This document shows, piece after piece, positions 12,301-27,300 of a stretch of DNA of 64,000 nucleotides. Source of the stretch: Trichopria drosophilae (Eukaryota; Arthropoda; Insecta; Hymenoptera; Diapriidae); NCBI GenBank assembly GCA_030407085.1, contig CM059585.1, forward strand, positions 9,603,001-9,667,000. Reading direction: 5' to 3'. The position numbers were made by a program, and so were the translations under genes. The notes under the pieces are model-generated. The model ran no database searches and was not told where the DNA came from. It saw only the letters and a program-made list of their open reading frames with translations. The stretch's first letter is position 1. Each line of letters starts with the position of its first letter.

Positions 12301-15300
12301 CGTTTGTTAACGTCGCAGGTATGCTTGAAGCCAACACAAGGATCGCGACATTCATGTGTCTGGAGATTACATGCGAGGCTTTGCGGACAATCGCTTTTGT
12401 CGCGACATTCGATTGATGGGAGATTAGGTCTTGGATTGAGATTGTCGCATTTAGGATCTGGGTTGCAGACTGTTTGGGGCATGCCGATATGGCACTGCGG
12501 ACAGGAGCAGCGCGGCTTGTGCAGAACCACCCGGCACAGGGCGTTGATGCCACAGGCGCCGCGCAGCGTACACGGATCCAGGCATTGCAGATTTATGCAG
12601 GCTTTCTCATTTGGACACTCTAAGTCACTGGTGCATTCTTGCTCTAAGGTCACATCATGGATCGTCGTTAACAGTGGCATCGGTGCTTTATGAAAATCAC
12701 CCGACCAAGGAGAAAGAATGACAGGTCTCTTGTTGTTTCCTAACTTCCGACTGACGCTTATTCAGTCTCAATCAATTAACTATTTGTACCGCCGGTAACT
12801 ATCTAATACAACCTTCTCAGTTGGTAAAACTCAGAGTACGTCAGAACCATCAGCAAATTATTCTAATTATTGAACATGAGTTCTTGGAAGGCATATCTGA
12901 TAGAGATTCTCTTGTTAAGAAAACAGACGAGTGTTAATCGTCACATTTCCTAGATCAAGTATATTAATATATGTGCAAAGCATACAGGATGAAAAATATT
13001 ATAAGAACACCTATGTGATCGAACTTAATATTTCTATGTCTACTGAGTTTTTTCAACCGGGAAATTACCAAGCAAAATAGGTTGGAAATAGTGAAGTTCA
13101 TAAATATAAAATACAAAAGATTTGAGTTATTAAACATTTTATGGGTGTTTCTAATTCGAAGCGTAACTAAACGGCATTCGGAAGAAGCAAAATTCAACAA
13201 GCTTACCAATCAATTCTCATTCGACGGGAAATAGGTTGAGGGCAGAAAACGTAGAAAGAGAAAACAAACGAACGAAAAAAAAGAAAAAAAGCACTTATAA
13301 GAACTGTGAAAAGAAACTTTCTCACAAATAACATAAACCACATGCTTTTCATTTATGCATCGACGAAAAGCGGCCTCCGCACGAGACATCGCGCGCCGTC
13401 GAGACTAATGTAAAAAGTACAGATATCGACAAAACTCCGATTAAATTCAAATACTAAAAAACCGTTACAAGCAGCGATATTTACACTCAAGCCCCCGCGA
13501 AACTTGCTAGAGAGGATCGAGCAACAACAACGACCTGCGAATATAACAGCAAATATCCAAGCATGGGTATATGAGAATGTCCCTTTCGCAGTTCCCAATC
13601 TGTGTACGTTATCTCGAGTATTGTACCCTAATCTAAAAAAAAATTCGTCTAACGATGCAGTATCCGAATACCTCCAGTCGCGATATGATTGTAACTCGAG
13701 TAAATAAGTTATTTGCAAAAAATATACAAAGTACATCAAATAATATATAATATACATATATATAAATATAAAACATATGATTACGAGAAGACAGATTGGA
13801 CACTGAAATAAACATTCTACATATGCGGTTACAATTATGTAAGATGTGTAGTTTTTGGTGTGTGTGTTCTTTAAATCTGACTATGTACAATGCACTCGAT
13901 TTGCGCAAAGAGAAATAATGATAGATTTGTACTTTTACTTTGCACAGATGAAAGTATGTAATTGGTACATCAAATTTATTCATCATGACAAAATGACTAG
14001 ATTATGTTTTTCATCTTTGCACCTAAAGAGTTTGTATGTCTGACCGACATGTAGATGTATCAATTTTCAACATATATACAAGTTCGATACGTAATTTAAT
14101 CGTTAAAAATGCAACGTTTATCCAGAGCACCAAGCGTTTTGCTCTGCACCGATCGCATCTGTCTCTCGGTGTTAACGATCCGCTTGATTAATACTTTATT
14201 ACCTATGTATTATTAATATATTATTGTGATTATTATTGCGATTATTATTATCATATCAGTTCCTACTGATACATGGTTATTCTACCAACCATGTACCTGC
14301 CTGTCGTCAGTATTGCTCACTAGTCACAATTGCTGTACATCGAGTTAACTGTATGCTCCGTTAAAGGTTAAAAGGTTAGTAATCAGCTGACTTACCTCTT
14401 ATGCAATCGCCTGGTGCATTTTCGATTTCACCACCTTCTGAACATCGGCAAACGAAGATAGAGCCATCACGAATGCACTCCGCGTCTGGGCTACAACCCA
14501 GCGTTCGACAATCTGGTGCAAGCTTTTCTTGTGTACCTGCATACAGAACCATTTTAGTACGGTCGAATGGAGGGAAAATAATTCGTTCATACAACAAAAT
14601 ATACTTATTTGCTCAATATTTCGAACAGTTACGAGGCACTTACATCGGAATCGTGGATCTCCAGATGGGAAGTTAGGTGGACAGTAACATTGAGGTTCGT
14701 TTTGATATATTCTGCAAGCAGCATTCTCTCCGCATCGTATCTCGCTGCAAATATCACAGAAACATCCTGCAAATCCGTCTCCAAAGCACCCTGGATCACA
14801 GACACATTCAAAGCCATTGGTTGTTTCTCTACATCTAGCATTGAGTCCGCAAGGCTTGTGCAAACACTCGTCTCCGCCTGCAAATAACATTCTTTTGATT
14901 TCTCTGACATCAAGAGAAACAGTTCATCATAGAAATTCGATCTTACCTTTCTTGCAGTTATGATATGGACTTCCATAGTGACCTGGTGGACAAGAGCATT
15001 GAGCACTTCTGTTAACAACGCGGCATTGAGCATTGAATCCACACACTCCATGTTGAAGACAAGGATTGCTGCAAACTCCATTTTCACTGCATCGCTTATT
15101 CGGTTCACAGTCTTCATCATGATGACATTCCAGTTGATAACACTCTTTGCTTGGCTCTCCCTGATAGCCTTCCGGACAGAGACAGACAGCGCGATGGTTC
15201 GAAACCCTGCACAATGCATTGATTCCACAAGGTGAGGAACCAGGCGCGCATAAATCTGTGCATTGTCCATTAGTGCAAGCCAAGGAGGTCGGGCAATCTG

Positions 15301-18300
15301 TGTTACTTCGGCAGCCGACGAGACAGAGTCCCGCATCGCAAGTGTAACCCTGATAGTTAAGAAGAAGTTGTTAATATAAAAGATAAACTAAGAAGTATCT
15401 TCATATATATGCATTGATGATTTGGTATGTTACCTTCGGACATTCGTTGTTGTTAATGTCACATTTGATCCGACATTTACCAGCACTACAAACTTCTCCG
15501 CATGAACAATGCTCTTGTCCTTCGCATCTTTCAAGGCAAAAACCTGTCTCATCACATTCACAGGATCCATCGCAAGGAATCATGGTCTTGGTACAGCCAA
15601 TGAGGGCATTACCGTAGTAGTTTGGTGGACAACTGCATTGCGCGGCATGATTCACTACACGACATCCTGCACACTCCCCGCAAGCTTTACCGCCCTCGCA
15701 GGGACCTATGATACAATGAAATAGTTAGTTTTATCTCTGCATGTTTTTGGAATTTTCGGTCCAGTATTAGCAATAACAAAAATAAAAAGGACATGTAATG
15801 GACACCAATAAATTAAACTTCTATACTTACTCTTGCATTGATTATTAATACATGATTCCTCATGCGGGCAAGTGTTATCGCTTCGACATCCAATGTCACA
15901 CAATCGATTCTTGCAAATTTGGTTGGAAGAGCACTCGGCGTCGCTGTTGCATATGGCTTTGCATATTCCAGCATTACACCGTTCATCATTCAAACAATTT
16001 GCGTCGCTTCTACAGGTTGTGTAGCACGATCGTCCGTAACAAGACTGTCCAGGTGAACAATCCGACTGAGAAACACACGGAAGGAATGATTGTTTGCAAC
16101 CGATTGTAGGATCGCCGATTAAAGGTGCCGGACAATTGCATTGTTTCCAGTGATTTATGATAGAGCATTCGGCATTTGTACCACAGGCATTTGGCATTTC
16201 ACAAGCATCCGCACACTGATTGTTGATGCATGATTGGTGATCTTTACACTCGATATCTGATCGACATCCACCGGTGCAGACCAAACCTTCACAAATCTCG
16301 TTACTGCGACAGTCCTCATCTCTTCTGCATAAAGCTTTGCAAACACCAGAGGATACACACCGCTCATTGCTCAAACAATTGTCGTTGTTTGAACATACTG
16401 GTGTGCAAATTCCTGAAATACAAGCATTGCCGGCAAAGCAATCACGATTTGCCGAACATGTAGGTCCAGGTGTTCTCGCACATGCTACTTTAGCTGTTGG
16501 ATTAGGAATAAATCCTGAAGGACATGTACAAGAGGCTCGTTGATTAATAACTGTGCATTTTGCATTTGGTCCACAAGGGGTGACTTCGCACGGGTTCAAA
16601 CATTTGTTCGCTAAGCATGCTTCATTCGCGTTACAATCTTCATCACCACCACAGCCGGCAGTACAGATGTTCTCCAAACAGATATCTCCGAGGAAACAAT
16701 CATTGTTAACTTTGCATGTTAGCAAGCAATTGCCTTGGACGCACTTTTCATTGAATGCACACTTCAAGTCAGCGTTACATACTGGTAGACATACATTATG
16801 TCGGCACGTGTTTCCTGTTAAACAGTCTTGCGAGCTCGTACAAGATACCGGCACTACAAATATAAATGAAGACGATAAATTATTTTTGAAAGACAGGATA
16901 GAATGTGAATATTTTCTTTTATGAAATACTTACACCGAACGCATTCAACTTCTGAATTTCCTGTGAAACCTGGAGGGCAACTGCAATGTTTCAAATGATT
17001 TTTAACTTGGCAGTATGCATTAATTCCACAAGCTGCTCTCATGTTACATGGGTCGAGGCATTCACCATTTGAGCAAATATCAGATAAGTTGCACTCATCA
17101 TCCGACACACAAGGTGCTGTACAAAATACAATTATTACCAAATTTGTAATATTAATTTTAGTTTTGCTTTACTTAATAATCCAACTTACGTCTGCAAATA
17201 TTTTCGTAGCAGTTTCCAATGCATTCGTTAGATGTTACACATGGTTTCGGTTTTGGTCGGCATCCAACTGTTAAATCTTGTGCTTCTCCTTCATAATCAG
17301 GTCGGCAGACGCAATGACCAACATGATTTCTTGCGACACATTCAGAGTTGGGACCACAGTGCATTCCAGCACACACGTCTAAAAGAAAATTTATCAGATA
17401 TGCAACTCTAGCATTTATCGAAGATATCGGCGTCCTAAAGTGATATATTAATTTTACACTTACCGAAGCATTTGGGTACATTTCGAACAGTGACACATTT
17501 TGCAGAAAGGGGACAATCATCATCTTCTTGACATTCTCCGGGTTGTTGGCAACCGCTATTATACGGATCGCCAACAGTTCCAGCTTGGCAATGACATTTG
17601 AAGGAGCCTCGAGAATTTTCACAAGTCGCGCCAGGTGCACATGGAGAATTGGCACAGTGATCGATAATATGACAACCCAGAGTTGGATCTCCAGTATAAC
17701 CAGGTTGACAACTGCATATCTGCAAAACATCATTATTAACGTAAATTAATTTGATAAAATACTCCGTATATTATACGTTTCAGGCAGAAAGCGAGTTATT
17801 CAACGTGTTAAAACGCTCAATTACCTGGAGATGATCTTTCGTTGAGCAAATTGCATTTGAACCACAAGGATTGTGTGCAAGACAGGCAATCCTGCATTTA
17901 TGTAATTCACATATTTTTTCTTCACTGCATTGATCATTAGTATCGCATTCGATGTTTTGGCATCCAATCTTTTCGTTGTTGGCATCTCCGAAGAATCCTT
18001 GAGCACAATAGCAAGTCGCGACATGATTCTCAGCTTTACACTGAGCATTACGTCCGCATAATAAAAGATTACAAGACTTTTGACACTCAGCCTGAAATAT
18101 AAAAAATAATTGTTTTTTAATCATGAGCAAATAAAGCTTCTTTAAAGAAAATACGTAAGAAACATCTTGATATTGCCGTAGAAATTACCACTTTGTCGAC
18201 AATAAAAACTGTTATTATAGTGAGTGTAAAGTTTAAATTAGTCATATCGAGCTTATACTTACTTGTCCAATACTATTTTTAACACATTCTTCATCAAATT

Positions 18301-21300
18301 CGCAATCATCGTCAGTAGTACAGCGGAATTCCTGAACGCAAATGTTGTTGGAGCAGTATTGATATTCCGGACAACTGGAATTGCTGCGACATGTTGGTTG
18401 GCAGAGGTTTTGTATGCATAGTTGGTCTCCAATACAATCACGTGTACTTGTGCAAAATGCTGTAAAACCGCAAATATTTTTATAATTCTGACATTTATAA
18501 AGAATTCAAAATAAGGTAAATGCTTCCTTCTCGAAGATAGAGTAATTTGAAATACGGGGTTTTCTTATACCTGTACAAACTCCTCCATTGCAAGCAGAAC
18601 CTGTTGGACATTGGTGGTCAACTTTACAGTACTGAACTGGAGTACATCCAAGATTTGGGTCGCCTGTGCCTCCCGGAAGACATGTGCACACGGCACTATG
18701 ATTTAATGATGAACATTCGGCACCGTGACCACAAACATTTGGAACAGTGCAAGGATCGACGCATTTATGATCAAAGCATGCGTGAGATGGTCCACATTCG
18801 GTATGGTAGTTGCACTCAAACTGAACGCACTCCACCTTGAATAAAAAATTGAAATAAAAATTTGCTTAATGTCCAATATTCTGGTAAAATAAATAATAAT
18901 CATTACTATACTCACTCTTGCGTCTCCAGCCGTTTGTGAAGGACATCTGCAGTTGGGTATATGATTACGTACGAAACATTCAGAATTTAGACCACAAACA
19001 CCAGGAGCTGAGCAAGGATCTCTGCAGGTATTATCGATACAAGCGGCAGTTTTGGGACAATCGGTATCAGTGACGCAGCCACCAGGTACTTTGCATCCCG
19101 ACTGGAATGGATCCCCAACCAGGCCAGGAGGACAAGAGCATCCGAATGAGCCTTCTTTATTTGTGCAACTGCAATAAAACTTATTGTATTTACCACTCTG
19201 TGTTTTTTTTTGTCACTTTAGGGAAAAATATGCATGTATCATTTAACTTACATTGCTGTTGCATGACATGGATTTTGTAAACATTCATTAACATCAACAC
19301 ATGCATCTCCAACAAGAGTAAAGCCGGAATAACATTTACAAACAGCTTCGTGCTTAGTTGCCACGCAGTTGCCGTAGCCGCAATTAATTTGATTACATGG
19401 GCCTGAAATAAGAGATGATGATATAGCATAAAATTTCAAATAATTACATTAATATGATTTCTAAACGTTGTCCTTACTGGCACATTTATTGTTATCCAGG
19501 TTGCAATATTTATCTCCAGGGCAATCACTATTTGAAAGACATTCCACTTTGAAACATCCGGAAGCATCTCCAATGTATCCTGGTTGGCACTGACAAGCTG
19601 CCACGTGATCTATAACAGTACATACGGCATTCAAACCGCAATCGCCTAAAGAGCATGGATCGGCGCATTTATGTTCGACGCAAGCTTGAGTATCGGAACA
19701 ATCGTTATCCATATTGCAGTGATTTGGTGCTACACATCCCGATCCCACTGGATCGCCGGCCGTTCCACGTGGGCACGAACACCTGTATGATCCATGTTTG
19801 TTGATGCAGATTGCTGATGGATGGCATGGACTATCAGAACATTCATCGATGTCGACACATTTCTCAGGACCAGCAACGAAACCGTGATCGCATTTGCATT
19901 TGTTATTGATGCAAACTTCATCTGTGTTGCATCCAGCATCTGATGTACATCCAGTTTCGCAACTACCGGCTATACAAAGCTCGCCAGGTAAGCAATTGCT
20001 ATCACCGTAGCAAACTTTAGAACATAATCCGTTCTTACAACGTTCTCCATGAGCACAGTCTTTCTGATCTTTACACTGACATTGACAAAGCCCGAAGTGG
20101 CAAGTGTGTTGCACCGGACAATCTTGAGGTGATGAGCAGGTGTTCGGGACCCTAACGCAACCTTGTTGAGGCGTCGGGTTACCTTGGAAGCCTGCAGGGC
20201 AAGAACATGTAGTGGCATGATTGAAACAGCTGCATATAGCGTTTGGTCCACAAACATTTTCTTCTTGGCATGGATCTTGAAGACAAAAATTTTATTTTTA
20301 TTACACAAATACATTAAATTAATTCATCTCATTATTATTTTATGCTTTGAAATAATACCTCGACATCTGTTGTTGATACACGATTGCGCTGATAAACAGT
20401 TCCTGCTACTTCTACATCCCATAATGCACACGTTGTTTGCACATGCCTGATCATTTTGACATTGATTATGGTTAACACAGGCAACAACGCACTTTTTATC
20501 GATACATTTTTCACCAACAGCACAATCGTTTGCGGAACGACAGACAGCTGAAATTTAAAAAATTTAATAAATAATTTAATAATTATGCTTATATTTAAAT
20601 TCTTCCATTCCGCAATATTGGAAGTAAGAAATCTACAAATATTTTTAAGAAATATATTTTAAAATAAATTAGAGTACTATAATGTTAAAGGAATAAAGCA
20701 ATAATGGATTATAAAAATTCACCTCGACATTGGCCTTCCAAACAAACACCATCATCACAGTCAGCGTCTACGGAACAGAAATTGGTGGCTCGAATGCATC
20801 CGTCATGTGATCCTTTCGTAGAAGGCACGAACAAATGGACACATTTGCAGGCAGGTTCTCCATTGACGATTTCACATACAGAATTTCGACCACAAGCCCC
20901 CTCACAAGGATTGATACATTTGTGGTTTTGACAGACGGAATATACCGGACAATCTTTGTTGGTCAGGCATTGGCCTTCCAATTGACAACCAGTACTATAT
21001 GGATCTCCTACATGGTTTGGTGGACATTGGCATACAGGATTGTTTGAAACGCCAGCAATACATATGGCTGTAGAGTGACAAGGACTTGGAAAACAAGACT
21101 CCACTGAGACACATTCAACTTCCGCAACAGGGTTTGGTCGAAAACCAGGTGGACATTGACAAATAGCTTTATGATCGTCAGCAATACATACGGCGTTGGT
21201 ACCACATGCATTTTTATCGCAAACATCATAGCATGTATGTTTTAATCGGTTACATAATTGAGTTGGTGAACAATCAACGTTATAAACGCAATGTACACTT

Positions 21301-24300
21301 TGACATCCTTTGATCAGATCATTTGGATCTCCAGCAAAAAGTCCGGGCGGACACTCGCAATTTGCGACATGGTTATGTACAATGCAGAGGGCATTAGGTC
21401 CGCAAGAAATGAAATTACATACTGGTTGACAAGATAGCACTCCGTCAGGTGAAGTCTTACAAGTCGCATCTTCCGAGCAGTCAGTGTCTGAAATGCACTG
21501 GTCTTTCTTTGCGCTCTGGCAGCCCGCACGATCATTAGGGTTTCCGACGAATCCTGGTAGGCATTCGCACCTAGCTTGATGATGTTCGGTTACGCATTGA
21601 GAATTAGCTGTACAAGTAAAGGTCTGGCAAGTATTGATACATTTTAAAACTCCAAGCGCATCTGGCCTACATGTCTCTGAGTAATGACAATCATCGTCGG
21701 CGATACAGTCCGGAACGGATGGTTTCTCGCAAGATGATGATACTGGATTCCATTCGTAAACGTCTTGACATTTGCAAGTAGGGTGGCCAAGTTTATCTGC
21801 TTCGCATTGTTGGTGAGCACCGCAAGCTACTTTACTGCAGGGATTTATACATTCCCTCACGCCAGCTTCGGTAAGGGAGCAGAAGAAACCAGGAGAGCAA
21901 TCAGAATTCTTACGACAAAGATCGTCAACGGCAGATTTCGTTGGTCGGCAACCTTCAACCATATTGCTGGGATTACCAACAAACCCGTCCAAACATATGC
22001 ATGATGATATATGATTTTGTGTAACACATAGAGCATTAGGACCACACTGGAGTTTACTGCAAGCATCGACGCACTTTCTCGTTCCTCTACCAATTTGGAA
22101 GCAAATTTCTTGAGGACCACAGTCAAGGTCATTCGAACAATGTCCTAATTGTTGGCAGCCGCGTCTTAGATCTGATGGATTTCCGGAATAACCGGGCGGG
22201 CAAACACAAACTCCATCCTGACAGCTTGATCTTGGTCCACACTTGACGCCGCTACACTTGTCGATACATTTGCCTCCAACACACGAGAAGTCTCCAGGGC
22301 AGAGAACATCGCGAGAGCAAGCACACTTGGCGGGATCGGTACAAGGTCCAATTTCTTCTTTTTGACAATTGACAAATGGATTCCCAACGAAACCTTCTTT
22401 GCAGCGGCAGTCGTAATTACCAATTGTGTTGATACATACCGCATTGTTGCCGCAGACGTTTCCGTTACATTCATTGATATCTACATTATTGCATAGAGAA
22501 CGATAGTGCAATGACCATTTCGTAAAATAGATTTTAATAAACATAACGTTATAAATTATAGATTGTTAAAGAAAGTCTTGTATAAAAGTAAAAAGTAAAT
22601 TTAGTTTAAAACTTACCGAAGCATTGGATATAAGGATTTCCGGCATATCCAACAGGACAGATGCATTCGATTGCGTTAGGTCCAGCACTGCAGTGAGCAT
22701 TCTTACCACATTTGGCTCGAGAACAGTCTGACTTTCCTTGAATGCTACAACTGTGATAAGGATTTCCGCTAGTGCCGGGATCGCACACACATTCTGCAGT
22801 CGTTAATCCGTATTCACAGTGGGCATTAGGACCACAACGGGGTTCACAATGGGGTGGTTGGATCGCTAAACATGAGAATCAGAAATATGGGAAATACTGC
22901 AAAAAGTTCTCAACTATACCGGCACCACATGCTTAGATAGATTCCAGGCGAGAAATTGCTGCTGTGACTTTTTCGCTGGTTTGATCATGGAATACTTTTA
23001 AACAAGTTTTGGTGATATTTACTGTAGAAACAATATATGTGGGCTACTTTAAAAATCATCGAAGTCTTTCACATATTGTACATATTAATCTATTTGGAGA
23101 ATCGTAATTTCATCATTATACGTAAATAACTTGTGCGTAAAGAAATTCACATAATTTCCACTTGAGTCTAAGAGCACACGATTTTTCAGTAAAATTTCAT
23201 ATATTATAAAGGATTTTTTGATCGTTCGTTTTCAAAAACGAAAACTTCCGTACTTGATCAAACTTCCAGCATAAATCACGATAAGGAATAAGAGCATAAC
23301 ATGCAAAATTTTTCTTAAATATTTCAGTCATTAAAAAAGGCGATCAGATGCAGCGAATGATAATTTATGAAAATGCAATTCTTCACGAGCAGTGTGCAGT
23401 TCGATAGGCGAGAGATGATAATGTAGATGAAGCATTGAAAGAAAAATAACGTGCCATAAAATATATTCCAGAAATCTAGGAGAAGTATAGCGTTCAGTTT
23501 TTTATATACAGAAATCAGCGTAGAAGCGTAAGCATATTTGATTCAAGTATATATAAAAGCAAACAGACATACGGGTAACAAATTCGTTGATTAAAATTTG
23601 GAAATTCGTAATAAATACTTTAAGCCTACGAGTCGTCCATTTACTCGAAAAATTCACCGCTGCTATAATAGCAGTTCTTAATACCATAAGCTTAAACCTA
23701 AACATTACCATTCAGCGCAACCCGCAGAGAAAAACCATGTATATATAAATAGCATCGCATACATAAAGCACAAGTACATCATAAATAGTAGGGGCATAAT
23801 ATATAGTCGGGAACAGAAGAAGTACATCATCAAGCTACAAAAAATAAATGCTTGGAAAATCAAATATCATCTCTTCAAGTTGCACCACAAACCAGTATCG
23901 CACATACAAAATACTCAAAATGCAAATATAAGAAAAATAGGAAACCGAAGAACTTAAAACTAAGATAGTACTAAATAATGTAAAGCTAAGAGAGGGTGCG
24001 CAAAGATAAGCATAAACTACAAAATAGAATACTAAACGCCACCTATAAAAAAGCAAAAATCATTCAAAAAGCAATACATTTTTATACTTATAAAGCTAAG
24101 TATAAAAGTAAGCCTATAAGCTAAGTAAATAAAATGCACCAATAACACCAAAATAAGTAAAATTTAAATATAAGATCCTTATAAATAATCTTAAGCTTAA
24201 AACTTAAATTCAACCAAAATCCCATTGTAGAAATATAATAGTATAAAAGGAAATTGAACTTACGCGGCATGCATAGTAGATCCGGATTTCCAACAAAGTA

Positions 24301-27300
24301 TGGGTTACACACGCACTTGTTGGTCAACGGATCGCACATGGCGCCGATGCCACAAACGATTCCTTCGCAGCGCCGTTTGCATCTGCCACTTATGCATATG
24401 CTAGGATCAGCACAAGGAACTTCCGGTGAACAAAGGTCAGGTACACACTGGCCTCCTGGGAATGGATTTCCCATGAAACCTTCGATACATTTACAAGTCG
24501 GGCCATCGTAGCTAACGATACATTGGGCTCCAGCGCCGCAGTCGAAACCCTCGCATTCTGTTCAATAATCAAATAATGTTAAATATATCTGGAATGTAAT
24601 AAAGTTAAATGTTTGAACATTTTCCATTCAAACTTACGTGAAACACATTCGTTATTTTTCCCTTCCGTGTAACCAATAACGCAGCGACACCAAGCAGCGT
24701 GTTTGTCTGGCTCGCAGTAAGCATTTGGGCCACAAGGCACGTTGTCGCATGGATTGACGCAGCTTCCGTGCACGCATGCGAAGTAATTCTCGCAATCATC
24801 ATTGGACGTACATTCCTGTTTGACCATTGGCACACCAGCGCAACCAGAAGCGTAAGGGTCTCCAATAATGCCCTTGGGACATTCGCATACGTGACTACCC
24901 TTGACATTGATACAATAGGCTCCAGGGCCGCAAGGGTTATTTACGCATTCGTTAACATCGATGCATCCATGCTGAGGATCTCCTTCGAATCCAGCCAAAC
25001 ACATGCACTTGGGTGGGTCGCTAGGAGTGCATTTGGCGTTTATTCCACACGGGAAGCGGTCACAGGGATCTGTTGATAAAAATGCTTAATCATTTGCTTC
25101 TCCGTAACTAACGCAGACGTCGTTAAATTTCTACCTTACTAAATTAATGTATGCAAACACATTAGCATACCCAATAAAAGAAAAAGATCTTACTTTTGCA
25201 GAGACTTCCATCATGCGAGTCGGTATAGAATGGCGGTGGGCAAACGCATTCGCCAGGTTGAACACATTTTTCGTTAGCTCGGCACTCGTTGTCATTAGTG
25301 CACCTTTTCTGAGCAGGAGAACACAAACCGTTATACGGGTCACCGCCATATCCGTGGGGACAAACGCACTGATGAGAGCCTGGGATGTTGATGCATTCCG
25401 CTCCGTATCCGCAAACTTGATGTCCTTCCGTACATTCGTTGATGTCTGTTGGGTTCCAACCGTGCACGTTAATTATTGTTATTTATTACCATCTCCGCCG
25501 CATTCATTTTTAAATACTTAATTTACTTATTTTTAACAAACGACGATTCTGTGTATACGCGATCAATCATGGTCAACTTTATACCATTTTCAAAGATAAT
25601 TAATTGACTTGGAATGAATAATGTATATATTATGAATATAGACTCACCATCGCAGGAACCGTCGGACTTCGTGCTGAATCCTTTAGGACATGCACAGTAG
25701 CTGACTCCGCCTGTAATCGTGATGCAATTTGCGCCATTCGGACATTTTTCACCTTTAGAGCAATCAGCCAATATGCATTTCCCATTTACGATCTTGTAAG
25801 GTGCTTGGCATTGACACTCGATACTGTTGCATTCTGATGGAAATATAGATTTGTATTAATTTTAATTTTATTTATATATGAGAAACTTGGAAATAAAATG
25901 ATAAAAGAATAACGTTGAAAGAAATAAAATAATCAATTACGAACTGACCTTCACACAGTGAGAAAGGATTGCCATTAAATCCAGGTGGACACTGACACTC
26001 GTAACTGCCGGGTAAGTTCTTGCAAATGGCATTTATGCCACAAGCCGGTTTGTCTCTCAATTCTAGACACTCGTTGATGTCACGGCACTTTCCGGATTCG
26101 GTATCTCTGGTGTATCCTCTTTGACAAATGCATACACTGCTTCCGACAAATTCATCATTGACGCATTGTTCTCCAGGTGGACAAGGAGTATTGGGACCAC
26201 ACACGTGCGGAAGTTTTGAAGATTCGCAGCCTCCATGGTACGGATCACCAATCATTCCGCTAGGACATTGGCAGGAGAATGATCCTGGTTCATTGTTACA
26301 TATTGCACCTGCTGGGCAAGGGTTAGCAGCGCACTCATCAATATCTTTACAACCATCTTTTCTGCCAGGTTTTCCGGTGAATCCTTCACTACATAAGCAA
26401 GTAGCTATATCGTTCAGAAGCATGCAGTGGGCATTTGGTCCACACGCTAGATCTTCGCAAGGATCTAGAATATTTTTTAACAATTTTGTATAATTCATCT
26501 ATATAAATATTTATAATAAGTTTTTATTACGCAATTCTGTCTAACTCACGTCTGCAATCATTTCCGACATTGGGTTCGGGACATAGGCATCTCTTTTGTG
26601 GATCGCAAATTGCGTTTCCTGGGCAATCGTTGTCTGCGTCACAAGTAACGATTCCCACACATTTCGTGTAAGGGTCGGGATCGGGTATTGTTTCTTCCGG
26701 ACAAGTGCAGGTGTAAGCACCGTCCGTATTTCTGCAACTTGCACCATGTCCACATGCATCCGATCGACTGCATTCGTCTATATCTGCAATCCAAAAAAGT
26801 GCAGAATTAATATGAGAATAATAACGTTTGAAGACGTAAATAATAAAATAAATAAGTAAACTTATCTATATAAACAAACATATTAGACTTTTATTTGATA
26901 TGCATCATGTAGATGATTAACTGATTGACGACTCACCAATACATTGTTTGAACGCGTTTCCAGAATAGCCTTGTTTACAGTGGCATGTAAATCCGCCTGG
27001 GGAGTTCGTGCATATGGCGTGTTTTCCGCAACGCCCGGAAGGCCCGTTTATGGGGTCGCATTCATTTATATCTAGATATTTTAAAATAATAAAGACATTC
27101 ATTTTTTTAAAACTATACTATAATTAACACAATCATAATATTAATTCATAAATTATAATGTATTATCTTACCGACACATCCTGCTGCTATGTCATTAGGA
27201 TTGAAGGTCCAACCCTCCTCGCAAATACAATACGCTTCTTGACCATCGGGTTTACAGAATGCGTGATCGCCACAAGACACATCGTCACATGGAGCTAAGT

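Noticed and set aside
11814..12680. Separate short gene starting with ATG at 12,680
   Set aside because: The start has no signal peptide although the product is an extracellular cysteine-rich chain, and the exon fits the phase 1 series of dpy.
13353..13986. Open frames of 117-134 codons in the 12.6-14.4 kb intron
   Set aside because: No cysteine pattern, AT-driven composition, no splice fit.
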